DNA of 23,692 bases from a virus: the IMG/VR virus record IMGVR_UViG_3300032223_001045, positions 1 to 23,692 of that record. One strand, written 5' to 3'. How positions within the stretch are numbered: position 1 is the stretch's first letter; each line of letters begins with the position of its first letter. The translations under genes were made by a program, and so were the position numbers. Shown piece by piece: positions 1 through 6,855 of this stretch. Under the pieces are notes generated by a model. That model worked only from the letters and a program-made list of their open reading frames with translations. It did not search any database and was not told the origin of the DNA.

Positions 1-1
1 C

Positions 2-895
2 ATCACAAGCCCACCGTATTATGGTCTTCGTGACTATGGTCATTCTGGTCAGATAGGTCTTGAAGAATCTCCTGAAGAATTCATTGAGAATTTGGTTGAT
101 GTGTTTCGACATGTCCGAGAAATTCTTGCTGATGATGGTATCATATGGGTTAACATTGGTGATAGTTATTACAACTACAGACCTGGTAAAGGTCAAGCAT
201 TGGTAAAACAATCTGTTGCTAGTAACGATCAAGACTTACCACAAACCTGTGCACGAAGAGGTAACAAGCTTGAGGGTCTAAAGGAAAAAGATTTGATTGG
301 TATTCCTTGGATGCTTGCGTTTGCTCTTCGTGCTGATGGTTGGTATCTACGCCAAGATATTATTTGGCACAAACCAAATCCTATGCCCGAATCAGTTCGT
401 GATCGTTGCACTAAAGCACACGAATATATTTTCTTGTTATCAAAATCAAAGAACTATTACTACGATAATGAAGCAATTAAGTATGATGCTACCAGCACAG
501 ACAACACAGATCGTAATCGAGATGAGACACGATTAAACAACACACCAGGTCGTACACGTATGGGTGGTTTAAAAAAGAATGACTACACTAAAGCTAATAA
601 ACGCAGTGTGTGGACAGTCAACACCAAACCATATAAAGGTGCACACTTTGCAGTCTATCCACAGGAACTAATCGAACCTTGTGTATTGGCAGGTTCACGT
701 GAAGGTGATATAGTGCTCGACCCATTCATGGGTTCGGGTACCACCGCAGCAGTTGCTATCAAGAATCGTAGGCAATATTTGGGATGCGAACTTAATCATG
801 ATTATCAAGCACTTCAGCAAGAAAGAATTAATGCTGAAGAAAAGATAATTGAAGAAGAGAATAACCAAACAACTCTTGAAGAGTTTTTTAATTAA
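2..895 (+). CDS. Beta-class DNA methyltransferase (N6-adenine or N4-cytosine), 5' truncated
   Basis: The reading frame is open from base 2, so the true start lies before the window. The first residues are ITSPPYYGLRDYG, the catalytic motif IV (TSPPY), and the SAM-binding motif I, DPFMGSGTT, is near the C-terminus (about 719-745). Motif IV before motif I is the order of beta-class amino methyltransferases, which methylate the exocyclic amino group of adenine or cytosine. The middle part probably holds the target-recognition region. The protein ends QTTLEEFFN (866-892), a canonical PIP-box (Q-x-x-L-x-x-F-F), so it may be recruited by the sliding clamp and methylate newly made DNA. A partner restriction nuclease is not visible. 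Methylation of the phage's own DNA against host restriction is the likely role, by inference. The gene ends 23 bp before gp44. Family assignment is firm; base specificity is not. Confidence 0.93.
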   Translation: MTSPPYYGLRDYGHSGQIGLEESPEEFIENLVDVFRHVREILADDGIIWVNIGDSYYNYRPGKGQALVKQSVASNDQDLPQTCARRGNKLEGLKEKDLIGIPWMLAFALRADGWYLRQDIIWHKPNPMPESVRDRCTKAHEYIFLLSKSKNYYYDNEAIKYDATSTDNTDRNRDETRLNNTPGRTRMGGLKKNDYTKANKRSVWTVNTKPYKGAHFAVYPQELIEPCVLAGSREGDIVLDPFMGSGTTAAVAIKNRRQYLGCELNHDYQALQQERINAEEKIIEEENNQTTLEEFFN

Positions 896-918
896 TATGA
901 TTTATGTGAAAGGTTTTC

Positions 919-1848
919 ATGGAACATCTCTTGTGGACAGAAAAGTATCGTCCAATGAAAGTGGAGGATTGCATCCTTCCAGACAGATTGAAGAAGGTAT
1001 TTCAGGAATTCGTAAACCAAAAAGAGATACCCAATCTGCTGTTGTCGGGTGGGGCGGGAGTAGGCAAGACAACAATAGCCAAGGCGATGTGCAACGAAGT
1101 CGGCTGCGACTTCATGATAATCAATGGTTCTGATGAGAATGGTGTTGATACAATTCGTGTCAAGATAAAGAACTATGCATCATCATTAGCATTCTTTGGT
1201 GGCAGGAAAGTTATCATCATCGATGAAGCTGATTACCTGACTGCTAATGCACAAGCTATTCTACGTAATGCCATTGAAGAGTTTGCCAACAACTGTTCAT
1301 TCATCTTTACATGCAACTACAAAGCAAAGATCATCGAACCACTGCATTCACGTTGCGCCGTTGTAGATTTTAATCTCAAGGCTGATGAGAAGACACAAAT
1401 GGCATCTGGATTCTTTAAACGAATTGAGTATGTACTAGACTCAGAAAAAACTGAATACGACAAAAAAGTTGTTGCCGAACTCATCAAGAAACATTTTCCA
1501 GATTTCCGTCGAGTCATCAATGAACTACAACGATATGCCAAGTTAGGTAAGATCGATGTAGGTCTTTTATCTCAAATTGCTGACATATCGATTGCTGATG
1601 TGGTTAAGTATCTGAAGACTAAAGACTTTACAGCTATGCGTAAGTGGGCAGCAACATCTGATGGTGATCATACAACAATCTATCGTAAGCTTTATGATGG
1701 AATGTATGAATTCTTAAAGCCACAATGTATTCCACAGATCGTAGTAATTCTTGCTGACTATCAATACAAACAAGCATTCGTTGCTGATCGTGAAATCAAT
1801 CTGGTCGCATGTCTGACTGAGATTATGGCGAATGGGGAATTTGTTTGA
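919..1848 (+). CDS. 44: Clamp loader large subunit (T4 gp44-like AAA+ ATPase)
   Basis: 309 aa, close to T4 gp44 (319 aa). Walker A is GGAGVGKT (residues 44-51) and Walker B is VIIIDEAD (98-105). A sensor-1-like segment (FIFTCN) and an SRC arginine-finger motif (LHSRC) follow, as in replication factor C-type loaders. The gp44/gp62 complex uses ATP to open the gp45 sliding clamp and load it on primer-template DNA. The start ATG has an AAAGG element 6 bp upstream. The stop overlaps the TTG start of the next gene (TTGA). In T4 the order is 45-44-62-regA-43; here gp44, gp62 and RegA keep their order, with a nuclease gene between 44 and 62. Codons near Walker A (about 1020-1110) are more GC-rich than in the rest of the gene. 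Confidence 0.96.
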   Translation: MEHLLWTEKYRPMKVEDCILPDRLKKVFQEFVNQKEIPNLLLSGGAGVGKTTIAKAMCNEVGCDFMIINGSDENGVDTIRVKIKNYASSLAFFGGRKVIIIDEADYLTANAQAILRNAIEEFANNCSFIFTCNYKAKIIEPLHSRCAVVDFNLKADEKTQMASGFFKRIEYVLDSEKTEYDKKVVAELIKKHFPDFRRVINELQRYAKLGKIDVGLLSQIADISIADVVKYLKTKDFTAMRKWAATSDGDHTTIYRKLYDGMYEFLKPQCIPQIVVILADYQYKQAFVADREINLVACLTEIMANGEFV

Positions 1849-2252
1849 AAGTACGAAACCTTTTTGGGGAAGAGAAAGTACTTGCAAAAACATGTTCATA
1901 CTGTAGCACCGAGAAACCTTTGTTCGAGTTCCCTAAACATAAGGGATGCTATGATGGATATGATACCAGATGTAGATCATGTATTAAAGAGCGTTCAAAA
2001 CAAACGAACCATATACGAAAGACAGCACCACCTAAAACAGAGGTGTGTGACTGCTGTGGTAAGCCGCCAGTAAATCAGGCTGGCAGAAGAAAAGTTAGCT
2101 TGGCTATGGATCATGATCCAGAAACTCTTGCCTTTCGTGGATGGCTTTGTAATGCCTGTAACGTTGCCTTTGGATTGCTTGGAGATAATGAAGAAGGCAT
2201 TAAAAAATTGCTAGAGTATCATAGGAGATACAAGAAAAGGAAAAAGAAATGA
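1845..2252 (+). CDS. Endonuclease VII-like HNH nuclease with N-terminal zinc finger
   Basis: 135 aa. Residues 85-115 match the recombination endonuclease VII core: D89-H90-D91, then RGWLCNACN, then LLGDN. Four cysteines as two CxxC pairs (C68/C71 and C102/C105) would hold the structural zinc. A second set, C17/C20 and C43/C46, forms an extra N-terminal zinc finger that T4 gp49 lacks. Endonuclease VII resolves Holliday junctions and trims branched DNA before packaging; this protein may do that, or it may be a free-standing HNH nuclease of the same fold. The start is TTG, chosen because it overlaps the gp44 stop (TTGA) and precedes the first cysteine pair; no upstream ATG fits. The stop overlaps the ATG of gp62 (ATGA), so it is embedded in the clamp-loader operon. 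The C-terminus is strongly basic. Confidence 0.85.
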   Translation: MKVRNLFGEEKVLAKTCSYCSTEKPLFEFPKHKGCYDGYDTRCRSCIKERSKQTNHIRKTAPPKTEVCDCCGKPPVNQAGRRKVSLAMDHDPETLAFRGWLCNACNVAFGLLGDNEEGIKKLLEYHRRYKKRKKK

Positions 2253-2635
2253 GCAGCCCATTTGATTATGTTAAAGAGATTCTTCAGGGTAAGAAGAATC
2301 TTATGGTGGATGAACTTACAGAGAAAGAATACAAGCCATTCATAGTGAATAAAGGTCTGTCTTTCTACAAGGATTGTGTATACTTTGCAAACCAGATGAA
2401 TCAACGTCCCCATTTAGATAAAAAGTTGCAGAATGATTTTTTACTAAATACTATCAGGTCTATGAAAAGACCCTATGCGAAGTGGGAAAAGTCGGAAGAA
2501 AATGATGATATAGAATGTGTAAAGCTAGTCTATGGATTCTCCGACACCAAGGCACTCGAAGCCTTGCGCCTACTAACCAAAGAACAAATCCAACAATTAA
2601 AAGAAGAAACCCTGACGGGTGGATTGGGAAAATGA
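2249..2635 (+). CDS. 62: Clamp loader small subunit (T4 gp62-like)
   Basis: 128 aa, shorter than T4 gp62 (187 aa) but typical of the marine T4-like version. The N-terminal pattern SPFDYVKEI...KKNLM and the central LNTIRSMKRPYAKW are characteristic of phage clamp loader subunit A. It forms the one-copy subunit of the gp44(4)/gp62(1) loader; it has no nucleotide-binding motif, as expected. The ATG overlaps the stop of the preceding nuclease gene (ATGA), with an AAGGAAAA purine stretch upstream as ribosome binding site. RegA starts one base after the stop. The position directly before regA is as in T4 and supports the call independently of sequence similarity. Confidence 0.88.
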   Translation: MSSPFDYVKEILQGKKNLMVDELTEKEYKPFIVNKGLSFYKDCVYFANQMNQRPHLDKKLQNDFLLNTIRSMKRPYAKWEKSEENDDIECVKLVYGFSDTKALEALRLLTKEQIQQLKEETLTGGLGK

Positions 2636-2636
2636 T

Positions 2637-3041
2637 ATGGTTGATTTATCGAAATTTGTTGAAGTCACTCTGGTAGAACAGGATGACTTCCTGAAGGTCA
2701 GGGAAACGCTAACACGGATTGGGGTTTCTTCTAGGAAAGAGAAAGTGTTGTACCAATCTTGCCATATACTGCACAAGCAAGGTAAATATTATATTGTACA
2801 TTTCAAAGAACTATTTGCTTTAGACGGTAAACTATCTACGATTACCGAAAATGATATTCAAAGACGTAACGCAATCGCTAATTTATTAGAAGAATGGGGT
2901 TTGTTAAAAATTATCAATTATGATATAGTTGAACATAACATGGCACCAATTCATCAAATTAAAATCATTGCTTTCAAAGAAAAGGATGACTGGGAATTGA
3001 TTGCTAAATATAACATTGGTAAAAAGAAAAACGAATACTGA
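2637..3041 (+). CDS. regA: RegA translational repressor
   Basis: 134 aa from this ATG (T4 RegA is 122 aa). Similarity to T4 RegA is strong: DDFLKVRETLTRIG, KEKVLYQSCHIL and KYYIVHFKELF match the T4 protein nearly word for word, and the C-terminus WELIAKYNIG matches WKLVPKYTIGN. RegA binds AU-rich sequence around the start codons of early mRNAs and blocks ribosome access, including its own message and those of clamp-loader genes. The start is uncertain: GTG at 2619 would add six residues and overlap gp62, while the ATG at 2637 lies one base after the gp62 stop. I prefer the ATG because T4 RegA begins even further in. Neither start has a good Shine-Dalgarno, which fits autorepression. The N-terminal codons (including AGG twice) are richer in G/C than the C-terminal half. 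Confidence 0.95.
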   Translation: MVDLSKFVEVTLVEQDDFLKVRETLTRIGVSSRKEKVLYQSCHILHKQGKYYIVHFKELFALDGKLSTITENDIQRRNAIANLLEEWGLLKIINYDIVEHNMAPIHQIKIIAFKEKDDWELIAKYNIGKKKNEY

Positions 3042-3055
3042 AATGGTGAATGATC

Positions 3056-3238
3056 ATGTACAAAGCGAAAAACAATTTGGTCAAACTTGTCAACAAGTAT
3101 ACCAAAGAAGAAGTATTTACCAGAGATTACGATGATGTGATTAGAGAAGGCTCTAATGAATTTGTTCGAGTCTTTACCCAATCAAATCCTCAAAGAACTT
3201 ATCTTGTCAATCGTCAAGCATTTGAGATTGTCAAGTAA
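3056..3238 (+). CDS. Small protein of unknown function
   Basis: 60 aa, not recognised. It is mixed-charge, with KAKNNLVKLVNKYTKEEVF at the N-terminus and a hydrophobic end YLVNRQAFEIVK. It has no membrane segment, cysteine pair or known motif. Two in-frame ATGs exist, at 3050 and 3056. The GGTGA at 3045-3049 is 6 bp before the second but abuts the first, so 3056 is preferred. It follows regA by 14 bp and is closed by a UUCG hairpin, so it is probably the last gene of the clamp-loader/regA transcript. Coding status rests on the open frame, the ribosome site and its fit between neighbours. Confidence 0.7.
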   Translation: MYKAKNNLVKLVNKYTKEEVFTRDYDDVIREGSNEFVRVFTQSNPQRTYLVNRQAFEIVK

Positions 3239-3240
3239 GT

Positions 3241-3261
3241 CGTGATGCCTTCGGGGTCACG
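3241..3261 (+). terminator. C(UUCG)G tetraloop hairpin, probable terminator or mRNA 3' end
   Basis: CGTGAT and GTCACG pair around CC-TTCG-GG, with one bulged G, giving a stem of about eight pairs capped by the very stable cUUCGg tetraloop. It is followed by TATTTTAACTT, a broken T tract. It starts two bases after the stop of the 60-aa gene and ends 29 bp before hsp20. T4 is known for such UUCG hairpins between genes. Termination may be partial because the T run is interrupted; it may also protect the mRNA 3' end. Confidence 0.55.
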
Positions 3262-3290
3262 TATTTTAACTTGCTTAATAGGAGAAATGT

Positions 3291-3815
3291 ATGACACGTA
3301 TTTCATTTGGACCGTTGTTCCATCAAACACTTGGTTTTGAAAATTTTATTCGTGATGTTGAGAAAATTCTTGATAGTGAAGTCAAACAATCAACTTTCCC
3401 ACCACACAACATCATCAAAGCAGATGATAATAAGTATGTTGTAGAACTTGCTGTTGCGGGTTTTGCGAAAGATGAAATTGATATTCAAGTTCAAGAAGGT
3501 AACTTGACTATCAAAGGTGAGAAAAAAGATAAAGATGAGTTAGATTATCTACATCGTGGTATTGGTACCCGTGCTTTTACTAAAGTAATCACAATTGCTG
3601 ATACTATTGAAGTGAAGGGTGCTGAAATCAAAGATGGTATTCTTCGTGTTGGACTTGAGAACATCATCCCTGAACACAAGAAACCACGCAAGATTGAAAT
3701 CGGTAATGAGTTCTTTTTAAATCGTGTAGGTTTTTATAATAAAGAACCTCAACTTCTACAAGAGAAACAAAGACATTTAGACCCGTCAACTTACGCTGAT
3801 AATATGGCATCATAA
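3291..3815 (+). CDS. Small heat shock protein, Hsp20/IbpA family
   Basis: 174 aa. Residues about 37-135 form an alpha-crystallin domain: NIIKADDNKYVVELAVAGF, then DEIDIQVQEGNLTIKGEK, a variable loop, then IKDGILRVGLE, the A-x-x-x-G-x-L type signature. The C-terminal anchoring I-x-I motif appears as KIEIG. The N-terminal arm FGPLFHQTLGFENF resembles IbpA (F-x-x-L-F/TVGFD). Small heat shock proteins are ATP-independent holdases that keep unfolding proteins soluble, and they are frequent in cyanophages and other marine T4-like phages. About 35 residues continue past the I-x-I motif, longer than usual. A good ribosome site (AGGAGA) lies 6 bp upstream. It is flanked by a hairpin on each side, so it probably forms its own unit. 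Aid to virion protein folding or host stress is inference. Confidence 0.95.
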   Translation: MTRISFGPLFHQTLGFENFIRDVEKILDSEVKQSTFPPHNIIKADDNKYVVELAVAGFAKDEIDIQVQEGNLTIKGEKKDKDELDYLHRGIGTRAFTKVITIADTIEVKGAEIKDGILRVGLENIIPEHKKPRKIEIGNEFFLNRVGFYNKEPQLLQEKQRHLDPSTYADNMAS

Positions 3816-3843
3816 AAAGGTGGGGCTTTATGCCCCACTTTCT
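3816..3843 (+). terminator. Rho-independent terminator after hsp20
   Basis: An A run (3814-3818) leads into a perfect 7-bp stem, GTGGGGC (3820-3826) with GCCCCAC (3832-3838), around a TTTAT loop, followed by TTTCT. The stem is much more GC-rich than its surroundings and begins right after the hsp20 stop. A-tract, GC stem and T-tract are the standard intrinsic-terminator layout. Confidence 0.88.
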
Positions 3844-3855
3844 GAAAGGTATATT

Positions 3856-4419
3856 ATGGATAGAAATATAGAATCATATTTAAAAATTTACAAAGTTCTT
3901 TCCGAAGAAGATTGTGTCAAAACAGTCAATTCTCTTGAGGAAAAAGAAGAAGCCTTTTACACCCACGAATTTTACAACTATCAAGATAGTTCATATCATT
4001 CATATGACAATGAACTTTCAGTAACTTACACAGAAGTTGAAACCAAAACATTAATTATGAAGGAAATCTGGAAAACATTACAGACCTATCATAGAGAATT
4101 GAAATTTGATTGGTATCAAAGTTGGGCAGGTTATTCACAAATTAGATTTAATCGGTATCGTACTGACACGCAGATGAAACTTCATTGTGATCACATTCAT
4201 TCGATGTTTGATGGTCAACGCAAAGGTATTCCAACACTAAGTATTCTTGGTGCTTTGAATAATGATTATAAAGGTGGTGAACTTGTATTTTGGAATGACA
4301 AAGTTGTTGAATTAAAAGCAGGTGAAATAATGATATTTCCTTCAAACTTTTTATATCCACATGAGGTCAAACTGGTGACTGAAGGCACACGGTACTCATT
4401 TGTTTCTTGGGCATGGTAA
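3856..4419 (+). CDS. 2-oxoglutarate/Fe(II)-dependent oxygenase (prolyl-4-hydroxylase-like)
   Basis: 187 aa. The iron-binding triad is visible: H110-C-D112 and H169 (in YPHEV), with R179 (GTRYS) placed to hold the 2-oxoglutarate carboxylate. GGELVF lies between them, as expected for the double-stranded beta-helix fold. Such enzymes hydroxylate or demethylate a substrate while converting 2-oxoglutarate to succinate. They are common in T4-like aquatic phages, mostly with unknown substrate. The start is the ATG at 3856 with AAAGG 6 bp upstream; the longer GTG-started frame from 3820 would begin inside the terminator stem and is rejected. The stop overlaps the next small gene (TAATG). Protein, nucleotide and sugar substrates are all possible. 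Confidence 0.9.
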   Translation: MDRNIESYLKIYKVLSEEDCVKTVNSLEEKEEAFYTHEFYNYQDSSYHSYDNELSVTYTEVETKTLIMKEIWKTLQTYHRELKFDWYQSWAGYSQIRFNRYRTDTQMKLHCDHIHSMFDGQRKGIPTLSILGALNNDYKGGELVFWNDKVVELKAGEIMIFPSNFLYPHEVKLVTEGTRYSFVSWAW

Positions 4420-4577
4420 TGAAACCTAATTCAAATTTTAAAATGACAAAACCATTGAAGGTCATGTTGGCCAATATGGAACGTGAACGTAAAAAAGATT
4501 TTAGTGATGCGATGATATCAGCAATTATTGCACCGAAGATCGAGTTTAAGAAGAAAAAGGAGCAACCAAGTGAATGA
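4419..4577 (+). CDS. Small basic protein of unknown function (52 aa)
   Basis: An open frame beginning MKPNSNFKMTKPLKVMLANM and ending KKKKEQPSE. The ATG overlaps the 2OG oxygenase stop by one base (TAATG), and the TGA overlaps the GTG start of the next gene by eight bases, so it fills exactly the space between two real genes. A second ATG at 4443 could be the real start (44 aa). The middle ERERKKDFSDAMISAIIAPKIEF looks like an amphipathic helix and the tail is lysine-rich. There is no known domain. Coding status is inferred from the fit with neighbours. Confidence 0.62.
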   Translation: MKPNSNFKMTKPLKVMLANMERERKKDFSDAMISAIIAPKIEFKKKKEQPSE

Positions 4578-5388
4578 TATATTGATGTTAAGTCACTTTC
4601 ATAAGGACTTTCCATTCAATCATAATTCATCGTGGATGAGAGCAGCATATGCTGGAGGTACAGGCGCATATGAATACTATCCACCAAGCAAAGAAGGTGT
4701 TTGGATTAATACCTCACGCGAACCGAATCGAATTCAAGAATATCATCACCATTATCGTGGCGTATCTGAACTTGATTTTCTAAAAGCTATGGGTCAACAA
4801 GCATCCGAGTATTGGTTGTGGAAGTATGGTAAAGCAGACTACATTGGTTGCACAACTTATCGTCGGTATCTATTGCTTGATGACATTACACAGCCAGCAC
4901 CGAAAATTGGCATGGCAGCAAATCAAATAACTGCTGACTATCTATCATCAGACCGAATGGCAAATGCAGCACTATACATGCTTCAAAATCATGATGTAAT
5001 TACCAACATTCAAACTGAATTACCATGCTCAATCAAAGAACAATACTTACAATCACAACCTCCAGAGTATTGGGAACTATTTGAAAAAGCAATTACTGAC
5101 TTGATGCCTGACTATCGTGATAAACTAGATTGGTTTAACGGTAACAAAATCAGTTTTGAAACGTGCTACATCATGCGTAAGCAATTATTCAAAAAGTATG
5201 TCAGTGAGTTGTTTGAAATCTATGAGTATATCTGGACATATGCCAAGACAGCGTACCCAACACAACAGACCACACCAGAACCACTGCCTTGGCGGTATCC
5301 TGGCTTCTTGGGTGAAAGATTCTTGCCATTCTTCATTGCGATGAATGCCAAGGCTCCAATCCATGTGCCATTAGTGATTTTGGAATAA
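4570..5388 (+). CDS. DUF4422-type protein, probable glycosyltransferase
   Basis: 272 aa from a GTG start. AAGGAG (4557-4562) sits 7 bp before this GTG, much better than any other start; an upstream TTG at 4528 is rejected. The signature DYIGCTTYRRYL (compare YIGxxHYRRYF) and the N-terminal YEYYPPSKEGVWINTSRE region match DUF4422, a domain of capsule and glycan loci thought to be a glycosyltransferase. MRKQLFKKYVSELFEIYEYI and the GFLGERFLPFF segment near the C-terminus are also typical of that family. No membrane segment is seen. It lies away from the main sugar cassette (14083-20526) but could act in the same pathway. Donor and acceptor are unknown. Confidence 0.8.
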   Translation: MNDILMLSHFHKDFPFNHNSSWMRAAYAGGTGAYEYYPPSKEGVWINTSREPNRIQEYHHHYRGVSELDFLKAMGQQASEYWLWKYGKADYIGCTTYRRYLLLDDITQPAPKIGMAANQITADYLSSDRMANAALYMLQNHDVITNIQTELPCSIKEQYLQSQPPEYWELFEKAITDLMPDYRDKLDWFNGNKISFETCYIMRKQLFKKYVSELFEIYEYIWTYAKTAYPTQQTTPEPLPWRYPGFLGERFLPFFIAMNAKAPIHVPLVILE

Positions 5389-5419
5389 TCGCGGAAGAAA
5401 TCGCCCAAAAGCTATATGT

Positions 5420-5437
5420 GAAGTGAGTACTTACTTC
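5420..5437. promoter_or_regulatory. 18-bp dyad in front of the deaminase gene
   Basis: GAAGTGAGTACTTACTTC is an inverted repeat with one non-matching pair (G opposite T, a wobble in RNA). As RNA it folds to a 7-bp hairpin with a GUAC loop; as DNA it could be an operator. It lies 13 bp before the ATG of the dCMP deaminase gene, which has no clear Shine-Dalgarno. No T tract follows directly, so a terminator is unlikely. The rest of the 62-bp gap shows nothing else. Confidence 0.4.
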
Positions 5438-5450
5438 TAATGATAATATT

Positions 5451-5957
5451 ATGAAAACTAAGTTTATAAACGCCCATATGAAGGCAGCAGAGGTATATGC
5501 TGAACTTTCTACCGCAAGAAGATTACAAGTAGGTTGCGTAATCGTCAAAGACAACACAATTATTGGTATTGGATATAATGGTATGCCATCAGGTTGGGAC
5601 AATGATTGTGAGGAAATTTTATATGTCCTGAAAGATGAATGTTACTATACCGAAAAGCAAATGAAAGAAAACGGTTATAATGAAACTTCTCATGGATGGT
5701 CTAAAATGCGATCCAAGCGTGAAGTACTCCATGCCGAAACTAATGCTATTGCCAAAGTTGCACGTTCTACCAATTCTACCGAAGATGCTGCATTATTCGT
5801 AACACACGCACCATGCTTGGATTGTGCCAAAATCATTCATCAGGCAGGAATCACAGAGGTATACTATAAAAACACATATCGCACTGAAGAAGGAATTTAT
5901 TTTCTAGACAAGTGTGGAATTCGTGTACATAAAGTTGACAGTCCATTAGAATCTTGA
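5451..5957 (+). CDS. dCMP deaminase (cytidine/deoxycytidylate deaminase family)
   Basis: 168 aa. Zinc ligands are H94-A-E96 (with E96 the proton shuttle) and P121-C122-L-D-C125, the classic HAE...PCxxC signature. The N-terminal VGCVIVKDNTIIGIGYNGMPSG matches deoxycytidylate deaminases, including the T4 enzyme. It converts dCMP to dUMP, feeding thymidylate synthesis during phage replication. An insert between residues 50 and 90 with C53, C64 and H81 may bind a second zinc, as in the T4 enzyme. The last eight codons and the stop contain a consensus sigma70 promoter for the next operon. The start ATG lacks a purine-rich ribosome site. Confidence 0.95.
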   Translation: MKTKFINAHMKAAEVYAELSTARRLQVGCVIVKDNTIIGIGYNGMPSGWDNDCEEILYVLKDECYYTEKQMKENGYNETSHGWSKMRSKREVLHAETNAIAKVARSTNSTEDAALFVTHAPCLDCAKIIHQAGITEVYYKNTYRTEEGIYFLDKCGIRVHKVDSPLES

Positions 5958-5963
5958 TATAAT
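5935..5963 (+). promoter_or_regulatory. Consensus sigma70 promoter (TTGACA-17-TATAAT, extended -10)
   Basis: TTGACA (5935-5940) and TATAAT (5958-5963) are perfect matches separated by exactly 17 bp. The TGA directly before TATAAT also supplies the TGn of an extended -10 element, and that TGA is the stop codon of the deaminase gene. Transcription would start near 5970, 12 bp before an AAGGAG ribosome site for the gene at 5993. This is the best promoter in the window and probably an early promoter driving the small-protein/polymerase operon. Confidence 0.88.
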
Positions 5964-5992
5964 TTTCAAAGTTTTAATTATAAGGAGTTTGC

Positions 5993-6223
5993 ATGAGTTC
6001 AACTACAAAAGTCGCAAAACAAATCGCAGAAACAAATCCAAAATATCCTAAAGCATACAAATATGATGTTGTACTGCGTGAATTCGACAATATGGTTGAG
6101 TTGATCGGTCTTGTTGACGATCCCACATACAACATCGCAGACTTCCGTGGTCGTGAGATGCTATTCCCTAAAAAATGGGTGACACTTGATGTCCTCGAAA
6201 CTTCTATGAAAGTAGCCATATGA
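5993..6223 (+). CDS. Small protein of unknown function, first gene of the polymerase operon
   Basis: 76 aa, unrecognised. Ribosome site AAGGAG lies 5 bp before the ATG, about 23 bp downstream of the predicted start of the consensus promoter. The sequence is soluble in character, with a basic N-terminus (TTKVAKQIAETNPKYPKAYK), an acidic middle (LVDDPTYNIADF) and REMLFPKKWVTLDVLE near the end. The stop overlaps the next ATG (ATGA). The strong promoter and ribosome site suggest high early expression. No function can be given. Confidence 0.8.
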   Translation: MSSTTKVAKQIAETNPKYPKAYKYDVVLREFDNMVELIGLVDDPTYNIADFRGREMLFPKKWVTLDVLETSMKVAI

Positions 6224-6528
6224 TTAAATTAGTAACGCTTAGAACTGGTATATCCCTTATTGGTGATTATACTGAAAACGATGATAGTTTTTATTTAAAA
6301 ACTCCAGTACAGGCAATACCTATGCCGCCAAAAGGAACAAATGATCCTGGTGCAATTGCTTTTGCTCCATATTTGCATTATACTGAAGAGTTTTCAAAAG
6401 GCATAAAATTTGACCAAAAAGAAATTTTAACTGTTAACACTCCAATTAATAGTATTCTTGAACAATATGATAAAGTGTTCGGTAAGGGAGTAGATATTGT
6501 TAAACCAGGAACGATATCCGTAGGTTAA
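6220..6528 (+). CDS. Tandem paralogue A, small beta-rich protein (possibly Sm-like fold)
   Basis: 102 aa. It is clearly related to the next gene: both share IKL(V/I)T, a PVQ(A/V)I motif, MPPK/VPPK followed by N-DxG, FAPYL-Y-EEF-KGI and a TP(I/V)N...EQY-K-F end. The first 60 residues look like short beta strands split by a proline- and glycine-rich loop. The pattern reminds me of Sm/LSm-like proteins of T4-like marine phages, but this is tentative. It is translationally coupled to the upstream gene (ATGA) and lies just before the polymerase, so a role in replication or mRNA handling is possible. Confidence 0.75.
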   Translation: MIKLVTLRTGISLIGDYTENDDSFYLKTPVQAIPMPPKGTNDPGAIAFAPYLHYTEEFSKGIKFDQKEILTVNTPINSILEQYDKVFGKGVDIVKPGTISVG

Positions 6529-6546
6529 ATTGAGGAGAGTACATAT

Positions 6547-6855
6547 ATGAGTAACATTAAACTAATCACTTTCAATACACAACAAACAATTATTGCCGAA
6601 ATTATTGAAGATACGGGCATTGATTATCTGGTAATACATCCAGTTCAAGTAATTGCAGTTCCACCCAAAAACGCAAACGATACTGGTGGAGTAGGGTTTG
6701 CTCCATATCTTGCTTATTCAGAAGAATTTGATAAAGGAATTACTATCAAAAATGAAAATGTATTTTGTATCACAACTCCAGTTAATGATTTAACAGAACA
6801 ATATCGTAAAATGTTTAGTCGAATTGAACTTGCACCTGCGGGTTTAAGACTGTGA
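6547..6855 (+). CDS. Tandem paralogue B, small beta-rich protein (possibly Sm-like fold)
   Basis: 102 aa, the same length as the gene upstream and similar along the whole chain (about 45% identity by eye), which indicates tandem duplication. It differs most at the N-terminus (NTQQTIIAEII) and C-terminus (RIELAPAGLRL). It has its own strong ribosome site (GAGGAG, about 9 bp upstream), unlike paralogue A, which relies on coupling. The stop TGA is followed directly by TATAAT, so the end of this gene may carry an extended -10 promoter for the polymerase. Divergent copies could form a hetero-oligomer; this is inference. Confidence 0.78.
   Translation: MSNIKLITFNTQQTIIAEIIEDTGIDYLVIHPVQVIAVPPKNANDTGGVGFAPYLAYSEEFDKGITIKNENVFCITTPVNDLTEQYRKMFSRIELAPAGLRL

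Noticed and set aside
1864-2073. 69-aa alternative frame inside the endonuclease VII-like gene
   Set aside because: The zinc-finger and HNH motifs are all in the other frame.
3820-3855. Upstream GTG start for the 2OG oxygenase
   Set aside because: It lies within the terminator stem; the ATG at 3856 has a ribosome site and gives a normal N-terminus.
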